Origin: Alphaproteobacteria bacterium
GTDB taxonomy: Bacteria; Pseudomonadota; Alphaproteobacteria; Caulobacterales; Hyphomonadaceae
Direction of reading: 5' to 3'
DNA: 64,000 bases
Assembly: GCA_018222605.1 (NCBI GenBank)
Contig: JAAEZZ010000007.1
Coordinates: 222,522-286,521 of the forward strand
In this document: one piece after another, positions 15,726 through 24,263 of the stretch
How positions within the stretch are numbered: position 1 is the stretch's first letter
How the letters are laid out: every line of letters begins with the position of its first letter
Notes under the pieces: generated by a model
What the model saw: the letters and a program-made list of their open reading frames with translations, nothing else
What the model was told of the DNA's origin: nothing
The model's database searches: none
Program-made: the position numbers and the translations under genes

Positions 15726-15962
15726 TTAGTCTCCTTTGCTGGCGTTGGAATGAAGGGCGCGGCGCGCCCGTTTGAACCCGGCATCTGACGCCAGGAAGCT
15801 TTCGATCATGGCGGGGATGAGCGCTTCGGGCTTTTCCTCCGCGCCATAGGTTTGCCGGTAGATTTCGGCATAGTCGCTGAGGGCGCTGGCGAGGTCGGGA
15901 TCGACCGAGAGGCTCATACGCACCGGGGTGCGATCGGGTAACTGTCCAAGGCGTAGGGTCAT
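15726..15962 (-). CDS. DUF2274-family protein
   Basis: This 78-residue protein (MTLRLGQLPDRTPVRMSLSVDPDLASALSDYAEIY) overlaps the end of trbI by 4 nt. Genes of this family are habitually the last gene of trb operons in alphaproteobacterial ICEs. The sequence suggests an N-terminal strand followed by two helices, which resembles ribbon-helix-helix regulators. A DNA-binding or regulatory role in conjugation is therefore a reasonable inference but not shown. Confidence 0.85.
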   Translation of the reverse strand: MTLRLGQLPDRTPVRMSLSVDPDLASALSDYAEIYRQTYGAEEKPEALIPAMIESFLASDAGFKRARRALHSNASKGD

Positions 15963-17236
15963 CTGCTTGTTCCTTGTGGATGGGGTCTGAGGATGAGGTC
16001 GCGGGTGACGACCACGCGCACGGGCCAGCCCGGCCGCACACGGACCGTCGGCTGAATGCCAAGGTTGCGTTCGACGACGCGCTGGCCGGCCTGGTTGACG
16101 GTGTCGGTCGTGCCGCGTCGGATCGCGCGTTCGAGATCGCCGTCACCGTCTGCACCGAGTTCTGCGCCGACGCCGAGAATGGTGGCGAGGCCTGCTGCGA
16201 TGAACACGCGGTCCCAATGATGATCGGTTCGATCCGAGAGACCCGCAAAGCCTTGCGCATCAGCGCCTGGCGCGGAAATCACAATCGACGACCCGTCCGG
16301 GAAGATGATCCGGTCCCAGGTCACGAGTGCGCGGTCCTGCCCGAAAGAGACTTCCGACTGGTAGCGCCCGATCAGGCGCGAGCCCTGCGGGATGAGGAGG
16401 TATTGGCCGGTGACGGTGTCATAGACGGGCTGGGTGAGCTGCGCGACGATCGTGCCCGGCAGGTCTGAGTTGATGCCCGTGACCATTGAAGCCGGAATGA
16501 GCGTGCCAGCCATGACCTGATACGGCGAGGCAGGGTCTTCCACGCCGTGTGGATTGTAGATGTCGCTTGCTGGTCCTTCGCTCGTAAAGGCGAGCTTGCG
16601 GGACTGGAGATTTGTATCGATAGGCTGTCCGAAAGCGGACCGTGCGCCTTGCGGCAGAGCGGCGAGCGCCAGAAGCTCAGAACCCAGATCAAGCGCGGGG
16701 TCTCGATAAGCAGGACGGGTGTCGGTGGTGCTTGCCGTGCCGCTCTGAGAATCGAGTCGGAAAAAGACCGGTGCGCGGGCGGCTTCATCGGCAAGGGCGG
16801 CCTCGCGCATGCGCCTTGCACGTTCGGCCTCGTCGGCTGGGTTCGGGCGAAAGTCATCCTCGAACCGGGTCACATATTCCGGTTCGATACCGAGCTCGCG
16901 TTCGGCGCGCAGCATGGTCGCGCCGAGATCGCCCGAAAGCGGTGGGCCAAGACGCGTGACGCGGTCCTCGACGGATGTGATGTCGCTATAGCTGGTCGGA
17001 AGCGTTGAGAGACCTTCGGGCTTGCGCGTGTTCGTCGTGTTGTAGAGCTCGCGACGGGCATCCGGATCGATAGCGGTTGGCGGTTTGAGGGCAACGCTCA
17101 TGGCTGCGAACAGGGCGAGCACGCCGAGGCCTGCGCCGACCATCAATACTTTGCGATTGATCCGCGTCACCGGCTTCGGGCTGGAGCGGATCTTCAGCCG
17201 CTCGGCATGTTCGTCGAAGGGAATGGGCTCGGACAT
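15959..17236 (-). CDS. trbI: Conjugal transfer protein TrbI (VirB10-like)
   Basis: TrbI is the VirB10 homologue that spans the inner membrane to the outer-membrane pore of the type IV secretion channel. A cytoplasmic N-terminus (MSEPIPFDEHAERLKI) is followed by one transmembrane helix (VLMVGAGLGVLALFAAMSVAL) and a Pro/Ala-rich linker. The conserved C-terminal beta-barrel region follows (AGTLIPASMVTGINSDLPGTIVAQ, LLIPQGSRLIGRYQ, WDRIIFPDGSS). About 425 residues fits the family. The ATG at 17236 is preferred over an in-frame upstream extension that lies within trbG. It overlaps the DUF2274 gene downstream. Confidence 0.92.
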   Translation of the reverse strand: MSEPIPFDEHAERLKIRSSPKPVTRINRKVLMVGAGLGVLALFAAMSVALKPPTAIDPDARRELYNTTNTRKPEGLSTLPTSYSDITSVEDRVTRLGPPLSGDLGATMLRAERELGIEPEYVTRFEDDFRPNPADEAERARRMREAALADEAARAPVFFRLDSQSGTASTTDTRPAYRDPALDLGSELLALAALPQGARSAFGQPIDTNLQSRKLAFTSEGPASDIYNPHGVEDPASPYQVMAGTLIPASMVTGINSDLPGTIVAQLTQPVYDTVTGQYLLIPQGSRLIGRYQSEVSFGQDRALVTWDRIIFPDGSSIVISAPGADAQGFAGLSDRTDHHWDRVFIAAGLATILGVGAELGADGDGDLERAIRRGTTDTVNQAGQRVVERNLGIQPTVRVRPGWPVRVVVTRDLILRPHPQGTSR

Positions 17237-17240
17237 CGGC

Positions 17241-18287
17241 TCAGTTCCCGAACAGGCCAGCCAGCGGCGAGCGCCGCTCGTTGCGTGAGATTCGCACCAC
17301 GGTCTGGTTCCGCTCGCCGAGGCGCAACTCGGCCGCACGGAACAGCCGGTCCACGACATAATAATTGCCGCGCACACGGTAGTTCACCAGTTCCGCATCA
17401 CCGTCCGTGCCGAGCACGAAAAGCGGCGGCATGTCGGTTGTGGCGATGTCCTCCGGCATCTGGATGAAGACCTGACGGCCATCATCAAAGACGCGGACAG
17501 GCTTCCAGTCCGGACTGTCGCCGGAGAGGCGATAGTCGAAGTTCAGGCCTTCCAGCGTCAGGCCGCGCTCAATGCTTCCCGCGTCCCGTGCGATCGCGCG
17601 CTCATTGCGGGCAGTGAGGCCTGCGAGTTCATCCGCGGGGTAGCGCCAGGACAGAGCGGCCATATAGCCGCCGTCCGTGCTTTCAAGTTCCAGATGATAG
17701 GTGCGCCGGTCCGTGGCGATCATCAGATTGGTGCGAATGCCGGAGGAAATCGGTTTGACCAGCACATGCGCGCGGGAAGTGTTTCCAGAGCCGGAGATCG
17801 TATCGCCCACGACCCAGCGGACCGTGTCGCCTGCCGAGACCGAGACCAGTTCCTCGCCCGGCTGCAGGGCAATGTCCGAAACCTGTCCGGGGCTGGCATA
17901 GAGCCGGTAGAGCGCGCCTTCTGTATAGGGATAGACCTGGATCGCGTTCACATAGCCATCGACCGAAGGTTCGATAAGCGCGCCGGTGCGGCCCTGTCTG
18001 ATGGCTTCAGCCGGTGACACTGAGGGACGCGATATCGTCCTTGTGTAGGTCCGCGTCACGCTGCCATCGGCATTGGTGGTGACACGCGCGCCGATGGGCA
18101 TCATCTGGCCGGGCAGCGGCAGCGCGACGGCGGTTTCGACGATCTCCACCGGATAGTCGGTCCTATCCTCGACGGGCTTGGCCGCGACAAAGGCGCTCGC
18201 ATCGATAGGTTCAAGCTCGGTCGTGGCGCAGGCCGTGGTAAGTGCGAGGGCCGAAGTGGCAAGCAGAATACGAAGCATGGGGATCAT
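17241..18287 (-). CDS. trbG: P-type conjugative transfer protein TrbG (VirB9-like)
   Basis: The 348-residue periplasmic protein has a lipoprotein-type signal (LATSALALTTACATTELEP). The VirB9/TrbG core follows: 'GRTGALIEPSVDGYVNAIQVYPYTEGALYRLYASPGQVSDIALQPGEEL' spread over residues 95-145, and a C-terminal 'RGNYYVVDRLFRAAELRLGE'. It forms the outer-membrane core complex with TrbI. It overlaps trbF by 4 nt and is 4 nt from trbI. The ribosome-binding AGGAG sits 2 nt before the first ATG, so the second ATG at 18278 may be the real start. Confidence 0.92.
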   Translation of the reverse strand: MIPMLRILLATSALALTTACATTELEPIDASAFVAAKPVEDRTDYPVEIVETAVALPLPGQMMPIGARVTTNADGSVTRTYTRTISRPSVSPAEAIRQGRTGALIEPSVDGYVNAIQVYPYTEGALYRLYASPGQVSDIALQPGEELVSVSAGDTVRWVVGDTISGSGNTSRAHVLVKPISSGIRTNLMIATDRRTYHLELESTDGGYMAALSWRYPADELAGLTARNERAIARDAGSIERGLTLEGLNFDYRLSGDSPDWKPVRVFDDGRQVFIQMPEDIATTDMPPLFVLGTDGDAELVNYRVRGNYYVVDRLFRAAELRLGERNQTVVRISRNERRSPLAGLFGN

Positions 18288-18976
18288 TCTCCTGTAACGA
18301 GGTCCTGACCCCAGTTCAGGGCATGGACATAAAGGCCGAGCGGATTGGCGCGCAGGGTCTCTGCATCCGTCGGCGGCTGGGTGATGATTGTGAAATTGCC
18401 GGTGAACCTTTGGGCGCTGACGAGCGCACCATTCTCATAGGTCTTCTCGATCCAGCGGGCCTGGAAGCTGTCCTCCGAGACGCGAACCACGCTGACCACG
18501 TCCACGGTGCGGGATTTGCGCCCGACATCGGCGAAAGGATCATTGGCGGAGGCGTATTCGTTGAGCGTGGTGGCGGCGCGGTCGGTCACGAAGTCATAGG
18601 CGCGCAGCCAGTTCTCGCGGACGACGACAGGGTCAACGGAAAGCCCCCGGACATGTTCTATGAAGTTCGCAAGGTGATGGGCGATCTGGGCATCGGTCGG
18701 CGTGTAGCTTGTCGTGGCCGGAGCCACAGCGCGGGCCGCACCCGTCTCATCGACTTCGACCACATAGGGCGTGACGGTGGATTGCATCGAGCGCCAGACC
18801 AGCGCGCCGGAGGTGACGAAGCAGAGCCCGAGACAGCCGAGCGCCATGAGCCGCCAGTTCTTCGCCTGCACGCGGGCGGAGCCTATTCTTTCATCCCAGA
18901 CCTGTCCGGCCTTCTGATATGGCGTCTCGGGGAACGGGCTGCGGCCGTAGCTTGAAGATGAACGCTTGAACGCCAT
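18284..18976 (-). CDS. trbF: Conjugal transfer protein TrbF (VirB8-like)
   Basis: The 230-residue VirB8-type protein has a cytoplasmic N-terminus (MAFKRSSSSYGRSPFPETPY), a membrane helix (LMALGCLGLCFVTSGALVW) and a periplasmic NTF2-like domain (PTDAQIAHHLANFIEHVRGL, NLL-type 'ENWLRAYDFVTDRAATTLNEYA'). It nucleates assembly of the secretion channel. A diverged copy of its first 28 codons occurs just upstream at 19097-19180, so this locus has undergone duplication or allele replacement. Confidence 0.92.
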   Translation of the reverse strand: MAFKRSSSSYGRSPFPETPYQKAGQVWDERIGSARVQAKNWRLMALGCLGLCFVTSGALVWRSMQSTVTPYVVEVDETGAARAVAPATTSYTPTDAQIAHHLANFIEHVRGLSVDPVVVRENWLRAYDFVTDRAATTLNEYASANDPFADVGRKSRTVDVVSVVRVSEDSFQARWIEKTYENGALVSAQRFTGNFTIITQPPTDAETLRANPLGLYVHALNWGQDLVTGE

Positions 18977-18979
18977 AGA

Positions 18980-19180
18980 TCAGACCTCCTGTCTTGTTGG
19001 GTTGAAGCGGGAGCCTGCGGGCCGCTGCCGCGGCGTTCTTCGCCTACAATCCATCCCCCGGATGGATTGTTTTGCCTGCGGCAAACCGGCTGCGAACTCC
19101 CAGATCTGGCCCGCCTTCTGGTAAGGCGTTTCGGGAAACGGGCTTGGTCCATAGCTGGAGGAGGATCGCCTGAAAGCCAT
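18980..19180 (-). pseudogene. Residual 5' fragment of a second trbF
   Basis: The frame encodes 66 residues. The first 28 (MAFRRSSSSYGPSPFPETPY...QIWE) match the N-terminus of TrbF at about 24 of 28 positions, but the rest (FAAGLPQAKQSIRGMDCRRR...) is unrelated to TrbF. The nucleotide sequences of the two 5' ends also differ at many third positions, so this is not a recent perfect duplication. It starts 3 nt after trbL, exactly where trbF would be expected in the operon. I read it as the stump of an older trbF, replaced by a copy inserted downstream. It is unlikely to be a functional protein. Confidence 0.7.
19047..19069. repeat. 10-bp perfect inverted repeat (hairpin) in the trbL-trbF gap
   Basis: CAATCCATCC and GGATGGATTG flank a CCC spacer, giving a perfect 10-bp stem. 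A second short hairpin, TTTGCC-TGC-GGCAAA, follows at 19070-19085. On the plus strand the first stem is followed by TTTT, resembling a terminator, but this is antisense to the operon. It lies inside the trbF fragment, at or near the point where homology to trbF ends, so it may mark a recombination junction or a small palindromic repeat element. Confidence 0.6.
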
Positions 19181-19183
19181 CGT

Positions 19184-20500
19184 CTAGTCGTCCTTGTCTC
19201 TGAGGGTGGGGTTTGCGCCCGAAGCGCCGCGATCACCGTCGCGCAGGGAGTGCGCGGCCATCTGGCCTGCCTGTCCCATGCGCTGGCTCGCCTGCATGCG
19301 CCGCGCCCAGCCGGGGCTTTGGCTTGATGATGATCCGGAGGCAGAGTTTTGCATGGACGCGGCCTCAGACCCGCCGGTGGCGCGCCAGGCGCCCTGACTG
19401 CCGCGTTGGTAGGCGTCTCTGAGGGCTTGAGCCGGGCGCGATGCTGTGCGACGCATAGCGTCGCCGCCTGCACGGGCGACACCGGCAAGGCCTGCGGCGA
19501 CGCCCGCTGCGCCGGATGCGCCAGAGGCGACCGATCCCAGCGTATAAGAAGTGCGCGCCGCGCCGGCCATGCTGGCGCCGGCCTTGACGGCGGAGGACGC
19601 CCCGCCCGCGACGGCGCCGACGGCAGCGCGGCCGCCCATCCCGGCGACATAGGTTCCGGCTGTGACACCGGCGGCCGCGCCTGCGGCGGAACCCGCGCCG
19701 AGTTGCGGCGCACCGGTGATCAGGCCGGAGGCGATGCCGGGCGCAAAGATGCCCATCCAGAAGAAGACGATCGCGGCGAGCACCGTGCCCATGACTTGCG
19801 CGAGCGTCACATCATCGCCGGTACGGAACGCATCGGTCACGGATGAGAAGAGCGTCGAGCCGATGCCAATAATGACGGCAAGCACCATCAGCTTGATGCC
19901 CGAGGTGATGACATTGCCGAGGACGCGTTCAGCCAGGAACGTCGTCTTGTTCCAGAGCGCAAACGGCACGAGCACGAACCCGGCGAGCGTCGTCAGCTTG
20001 AACTCCAGGATCGTGATGAAGAGCTGCACGGCCAGCACGAAGAAGGCGACCATGATGATCGCCCAGGCGATGAACATCACCGCGATCATGATGAAGTTAT
20101 GGAAGAAGGAGATTGGCCCCAGCATGTCGCTGATCTCTTCCAAGAGCGGCTGACCGGCGTCGAGACCGACACTGGCGATGAAGCCGGGGCGCAGGAGATC
20201 ATCGGCGGTCATGGTCCCGCCGCCAGCGGTCACGCCAAGCTCCGCGAAACTGTCAAAGACGATCCCTGCGAGAAGAGAGAAATTGCCAATGATGAAGGCG
20301 AAGAAGCCGACATAGAGCACCTTCTTGAGGAGCCCGGCGATCACGTCCGTGTTCTGGGAGAGCGCCCAGAACAGGCCTGCCAGCGTAATGTCGATAGCGA
20401 TGAGCGTGGTCGACAGGTATGCGACATCGCCCGCCAGCAGGCCGAACCCGCTGTCAATGTAGGCGATAAAGGTCGCGAGAAATGTGTCGATCACGTCCAT
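19184..20500 (-). CDS. trbL: P-type conjugative transfer protein TrbL (VirB6-like)
   Basis: This 438-residue polytopic inner-membrane protein has an N-terminal half with at least five hydrophobic helices (GLLAGDVAYLSTTLIAIDITLAGLFWAL region, FLVLAVQLFITILEF-like, IGIGSTLFSSV). The C-terminal half is Ala/Gly/Ser-rich and cytoplasmic or translocated (GAAAGVTAGTYVAGMGG, QNSASGSSSSQSPG). This is the standard TrbL organisation; the protein forms part of the DNA channel. It sits between trbJ and the trbF fragment, all on the minus strand. Lengths of 400-500 are usual for the family. Confidence 0.9.
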   Translation of the reverse strand: MDVIDTFLATFIAYIDSGFGLLAGDVAYLSTTLIAIDITLAGLFWALSQNTDVIAGLLKKVLYVGFFAFIIGNFSLLAGIVFDSFAELGVTAGGGTMTADDLLRPGFIASVGLDAGQPLLEEISDMLGPISFFHNFIMIAVMFIAWAIIMVAFFVLAVQLFITILEFKLTTLAGFVLVPFALWNKTTFLAERVLGNVITSGIKLMVLAVIIGIGSTLFSSVTDAFRTGDDVTLAQVMGTVLAAIVFFWMGIFAPGIASGLITGAPQLGAGSAAGAAAGVTAGTYVAGMGGRAAVGAVAGGASSAVKAGASMAGAARTSYTLGSVASGASGAAGVAAGLAGVARAGGDAMRRTASRPAQALRDAYQRGSQGAWRATGGSEAASMQNSASGSSSSQSPGWARRMQASQRMGQAGQMAAHSLRDGDRGASGANPTLRDKDD

Positions 20501-20506
20501 GGGGCG

Positions 20507-21205
20507 CTACTCTGCGAGGAAGGCCCGGGTGCGGGCGCGGCCGCGTTCGGCCTCGGCCAGCTGGCGCGCGCGTTCCAGCGCCTCGGCGCGGTAATGGGCG
20601 GCCATCATGGCTTCCATCTGCATCAGCTGCTCAGTCTGCAGGGCCTCGATCTGGTTTCCCGCCTGCGCGACCTGGAGATTGCCGACGGCGGACTGGCTGT
20701 CGGCGATCAGCCGGCCGAGACTGTCACTGTCAGCCCGCGCTGTGGAGACGACCTGCGCCGTGACGGTCAGACTGTCCCGGTAAGCCGTGCGGGACTGACG
20801 CCAGCGGGCGCGGGCCTCTTCGACGAGGACGGCCTGGCGCGGCGGTTCACTGCCATAGTCTTCAGGGTACACCTCTTCATACTCGCGCTCGATTTCCTCG
20901 ACGCGGTAGCCGATGCCTTCGGCCTCGCGCATCAGCTCCTCGATGCGGCGCATGCGGCGCAATATGTCGTCGACGATACTATCGGGCAGCGCCTCCAGAT
21001 CGCGCGCCATGTTCTCCAGCATCTCGATTTCATGGGTGAGCTGCTGGATTTGCTGGTTCACTTCCTGAAGCGACCGGATCGCCTGGTAGATGTTCTGGAT
21101 GTGATTGGCCGGGTCATAGACCGTCCATTGGGCGGCGGCTGGCGGGGCGATGAGGATGGAGAGCGGCGCGGCGCAAATGAGGGCGGAGGCAAGGAAGCGT
21201 TTCAT
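20507..21205 (-). CDS. trbJ: P-type conjugative transfer protein TrbJ (VirB5-like)
   Basis: The 232-residue secreted protein has a signal peptide (MKRFLASALICAAPLSILIAPPAAA). Long amphipathic helices follow (NIYQAIRSLQEVNQQIQQLTHEIEMLENMARDLEALPDS), typical of TrbJ/VirB5 pilus-tip proteins. It ends with a conserved coiled-coil region (GNQIEALQTEQLMQMEAMMAAHYRA). It lies between trbE and trbL with 6-9 nt spacers. It probably acts in pilus assembly and recipient contact. Confidence 0.9.
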   Translation of the reverse strand: MKRFLASALICAAPLSILIAPPAAAQWTVYDPANHIQNIYQAIRSLQEVNQQIQQLTHEIEMLENMARDLEALPDSIVDDILRRMRRIEELMREAEGIGYRVEEIEREYEEVYPEDYGSEPPRQAVLVEEARARWRQSRTAYRDSLTVTAQVVSTARADSDSLGRLIADSQSAVGNLQVAQAGNQIEALQTEQLMQMEAMMAAHYRAEALERARQLAEAERGRARTRAFLAE

Positions 21206-21214
21206 CGGGGGCTC

Positions 21215-23680
21215 CTATTCGGCGGCGATGGCGTGGACTGATTGGATCGGATCGGCGGCTTCAGGCGCATGGCCGGGCCAGCGGGTGAGCAGCTCAGCCG
21301 CCCAGGGAAGGCCTTTCTCGATCAGCCAGCAGGCAGCAAAGCCGTCGCCTTCCGTCTCGGCCCAGATGCGGTCCATGCGGGCCTGATTTTCCGGCGAGGA
21401 CGCCCCGCAAACCGAGAGGGCGATGGGTCCAAGTCCCAGATCAAAGACGCGCGCGCCGAGGGGTGACTGGTAATAATAGTCGCGCTTCGGCGTGGCTCTT
21501 GAGATCAGTTCGATCTGGCGGGTATTGAGTCCGAAGCGCTCATAGGTCTCTTTCGATTGCGGTTCCTGCGCGCGTTCATTCGGGAGGAAGATCCGTGTCG
21601 GACAGGACTCGACGAGTGCAGGCGCGATGCTTGAGTTCGCGATGTCGGCCAGGCTTTGTGTTGCGAACACGACAGACACGTTCTTCTTGCGCAGGGTTTT
21701 GAGCCATTCGCGAATGCGCGCCGCGAACATCGGATCATCGAGGAACAGCCAGGCTTCATCTAGGATGAGCAGCGTTGGTTTGCCGGTGAACCGGGCTTCA
21801 AGTCGGTGGAACAGGTAAGTGATGACGGGGGCGACCGCGCCTTTCGCGTGCATCAGCTCTTCCATCTCGAAACAGACTGTATCGGCGAGGGCGAGGCTCT
21901 CCTGATCGGCATCGAGAAGGCGGCCATGCGGGCCTTCCAGCGTGAACGGGTGGAGCGCCGATTTGAGCGTGTCGTCCTGCAGCATCAGGCTGAGGCCTGT
22001 CAGCGTGCGTTCGTTTTCAGGCGCTGAGCTGAGAGACTGGATCGCTTCCCAGAGCCGGGCTTTCAGGTCCGGCGTCATGCTGACGCCTTCATTTGTGCAG
22101 AGACCTGTCAGCCAGTCAGCGGCGAAACTCGCGCCATGTTCGGTGTCGATGTCCTTCAGGGGCTGGAGGCTTGGGGCGTTCGAACTGCCAAGGTCGATAT
22201 GCGCGCCGCCCATGCAAAGCGTTGCAGCGCGCGCGGACCGGCCCTTGTCGAAGATGAAGACCTGGGCGTTTGTGTAGCGCTTCCATTGCAGGGCGAGCAG
22301 GGACAGGAGCACGGACTTGCCCGCGCCGGTGGGACCGACGACAAGCGTATGACCAACATCGCCAATGTGGAGATTTAGGCGGAACGGTGTTGTGCCGTCG
22401 GTCTGTGCCTGGATGAGCGCAGGGGCTTGTAGGTGTCGATTGGCGTCTTCGCCCGCCCAGACCGCAGACAGCGGCACCATATGGGCCAGGTTCAGCGTGT
22501 GCAGGATGGGCTGACGGACATTGGCATACGGATGACCGGGCAAGCTCCCGAGCCAGGCATCGACGGCGTTCAGGGTCTCGCGGATTGCGGTGAAGCCGCG
22601 GCCATTCACGATGCGCTCGGCCACGCGGATATGTTCGTCCACCACGCGCCGGTCGGGATCGGCGACAGTGATCGTTGTGGTCACATAGCCATAGGAGACA
22701 AGGTCGGAGCCGAGTTCCTGTAGCGCGGCGTCGGCATCACCCGCCTTATTGTCGGCGTCATTGTCTACGAGGGCCGCCTGTTCATTGAACAGGGTCTCGC
22801 GCAGGACCGCGCCGATCGATTTGCGTTTGGCGAACCAGTGGCGGCGCTTCTTTCCGAGCACTTTTTCAGCTTCGGCCTTGTCCATGGCGATGAAGCGCGT
22901 TGCCCAGCGATAGGCAAAACCCTGCCGGTTCAGCTCATCAAGGATGCCCGGCAGGGTCGAGGCCGGAAAACCGAGAATGGTCAGCGTGCGCAAATGCGCG
23001 TCACCGATCATCGGCTCCAGCCCGCCAGCGAAGGGCTCATCGGCGAGCACGGCGTCGAGGAAGACCGGCAGCTCAGGCGTCACAACAGGATGGCGCTTGA
23101 TCGAGATGGTCGAGTGGAGATAGGTCAGCGTCTCATCGTCAGTTAGCTTACCAATCTCGGCGAGGCAGGTGGAAAGGAGATCGAAGACGCGGTCCGCGTG
23201 CTGCTGGAACGTCTCCAGCCGGTGCCGCCAGGTCGCGGCATCTTCGGTCTCAGCGCGCTGGATCAGCGCCTTCTCGGCGCGGCCCGTCGCATCGGCAGGC
23301 GGTAGCCAGAGGAGGTTTAGATAGTAGGCACTCTCGAACCGGGCGCCGCTTTCTTCGGCTTGCAGCGCGCGTTCCTGATCGATGAGCCAGGACAGCGCAT
23401 CTGGAAACTCCGCTTCCGGATAATCATGCACCTCTTGACGCTGCGCCTCGAAGAAGAGCGCCCAGCCGGAGCCGAAGCGGCGCAGCACATTGTTGACCCG
23501 CGCCATGACGGAAACGAGTTCTTCCTCCGTCGAACTTTCAAGGTCAGGGCCGCGATAGCGGAATGTGGTCTGGAACGAGCCGTCCTTGTTGAGGACGACG
23601 CCCGGCGCGACGAGACAGGCCCAGGGAAGATAGTCGGCCAGCAGCGTGGGTGTGTCGGCATATTCTCTGAGGTTCAGCAT
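21215..23680 (-). CDS. trbE: Conjugal transfer ATPase TrbE (VirB4-like)
   Basis: The 821-residue cytoplasmic ATPase powers pilus biogenesis. N-terminal VirB4 features are clear: MLNLREYADTPTLLADYLPW, and KDGSFQTTFRYRGPDLES. The Walker A motif is VVGPTGAGKSVLL near residue 450, and Walker B is TLLILDEAWLF near 640. A following motif, VVFATQSLADIANS, is typical of VirB4. Full length for the family. It overlaps trbD by 7 nt. Confidence 0.95.
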   Translation of the reverse strand: MLNLREYADTPTLLADYLPWACLVAPGVVLNKDGSFQTTFRYRGPDLESSTEEELVSVMARVNNVLRRFGSGWALFFEAQRQEVHDYPEAEFPDALSWLIDQERALQAEESGARFESAYYLNLLWLPPADATGRAEKALIQRAETEDAATWRHRLETFQQHADRVFDLLSTCLAEIGKLTDDETLTYLHSTISIKRHPVVTPELPVFLDAVLADEPFAGGLEPMIGDAHLRTLTILGFPASTLPGILDELNRQGFAYRWATRFIAMDKAEAEKVLGKKRRHWFAKRKSIGAVLRETLFNEQAALVDNDADNKAGDADAALQELGSDLVSYGYVTTTITVADPDRRVVDEHIRVAERIVNGRGFTAIRETLNAVDAWLGSLPGHPYANVRQPILHTLNLAHMVPLSAVWAGEDANRHLQAPALIQAQTDGTTPFRLNLHIGDVGHTLVVGPTGAGKSVLLSLLALQWKRYTNAQVFIFDKGRSARAATLCMGGAHIDLGSSNAPSLQPLKDIDTEHGASFAADWLTGLCTNEGVSMTPDLKARLWEAIQSLSSAPENERTLTGLSLMLQDDTLKSALHPFTLEGPHGRLLDADQESLALADTVCFEMEELMHAKGAVAPVITYLFHRLEARFTGKPTLLILDEAWLFLDDPMFAARIREWLKTLRKKNVSVVFATQSLADIANSSIAPALVESCPTRIFLPNERAQEPQSKETYERFGLNTRQIELISRATPKRDYYYQSPLGARVFDLGLGPIALSVCGASSPENQARMDRIWAETEGDGFAACWLIEKGLPWAAELLTRWPGHAPEAADPIQSVHAIAAE

Positions 23681-23928
23681 GTCAGATGCTCCTTGTGCCG
23701 CGTCGAACGGCTGGCCACGGCCATGAAATCCGGATCGCTCCGCGCCATGAACACCGCCGCCGAATGCCCGACCGCCCAGAGCACGAGCCCCGGTATCCAG
23801 AGCTGCAGGCCAAGGCCGACGGCAGCCGCGAGCGTGCCTATTGCGATGGCAGCCGTGCGGGGCGCGCCTGCCATCAGGATCGGCTCGGTCAGGGAGCGGT
23901 GCAGGGGGATTTCATAGCCGTCGGCCAT
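23674..23928 (-). CDS. trbD: Conjugal transfer protein TrbD (VirB3-like)
   Basis: The 84-residue membrane protein begins MADGYEIPLHRSLTEPILMAGAPR, the diagnostic VirB3/TrbD start, and has two closely spaced hydrophobic segments (AAIAIGTLAAAVGLGL and LWIPGLVLWAVGHSAAVF). The ATG overlaps the trbC stop codon (TAATG) and the 3' end overlaps trbE. It works with TrbE at the inner membrane during pilus assembly. Confidence 0.92.
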   Translation of the reverse strand: MADGYEIPLHRSLTEPILMAGAPRTAAIAIGTLAAAVGLGLQLWIPGLVLWAVGHSAAVFMARSDPDFMAVASRSTRHKEHLTC

Positions 23929-24263
23929 TAGACCAGCGCTCCGCCGCCGAATGAGAAGAAGGTCAGGAAGAACGAGGTCGCGGCGAAAGCGATGGAGAGG
24001 CCGAACACGATCTGGATTAGTTTGCGCATGCCGCCGCTTGTCTCGCCAAAGGCCAGGGTGAGCCCCGTAATGGTGATGATGATGACCGCGACGATGCGCG
24101 CGACCGGGCCCTCGATGGAGGTCAGGATCTGGTCGAGCGGGCCTTCCCACGGCATGCCGGAGCCTGCCGCATGGGCGGGCCCTGCGATAAGAATGCCGAG
24201 GCCGATACAGGCCGCGACCTGAACCGTTCGGTTTACGGTCTGAAGGTGGGTGTAGAGGGTCAT
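23928..24263 (-). CDS. trbC: Conjugal transfer prepilin TrbC (VirB2-like)
   Basis: This 111-residue protein has a long signal sequence (VAACIGLGILIAGPAHAAGSG) and two hydrophobic helices in the mature part (RIVAVIIITITGLTLAFG and LSIAFAATSFFLTFFSFGG), the architecture of VirB2/TrbC pilins. The motif MPWEGPLDQILTSIEGPVAR after the cleavage site is typical. It overlaps trbB by 4 nt and trbD by 1 nt. The protein is processed and polymerises into the mating pilus; TrbC types may be cyclised. Confidence 0.92.
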   Translation of the reverse strand: MTLYTHLQTVNRTVQVAACIGLGILIAGPAHAAGSGMPWEGPLDQILTSIEGPVARIVAVIIITITGLTLAFGETSGGMRKLIQIVFGLSIAFAATSFFLTFFSFGGGALV

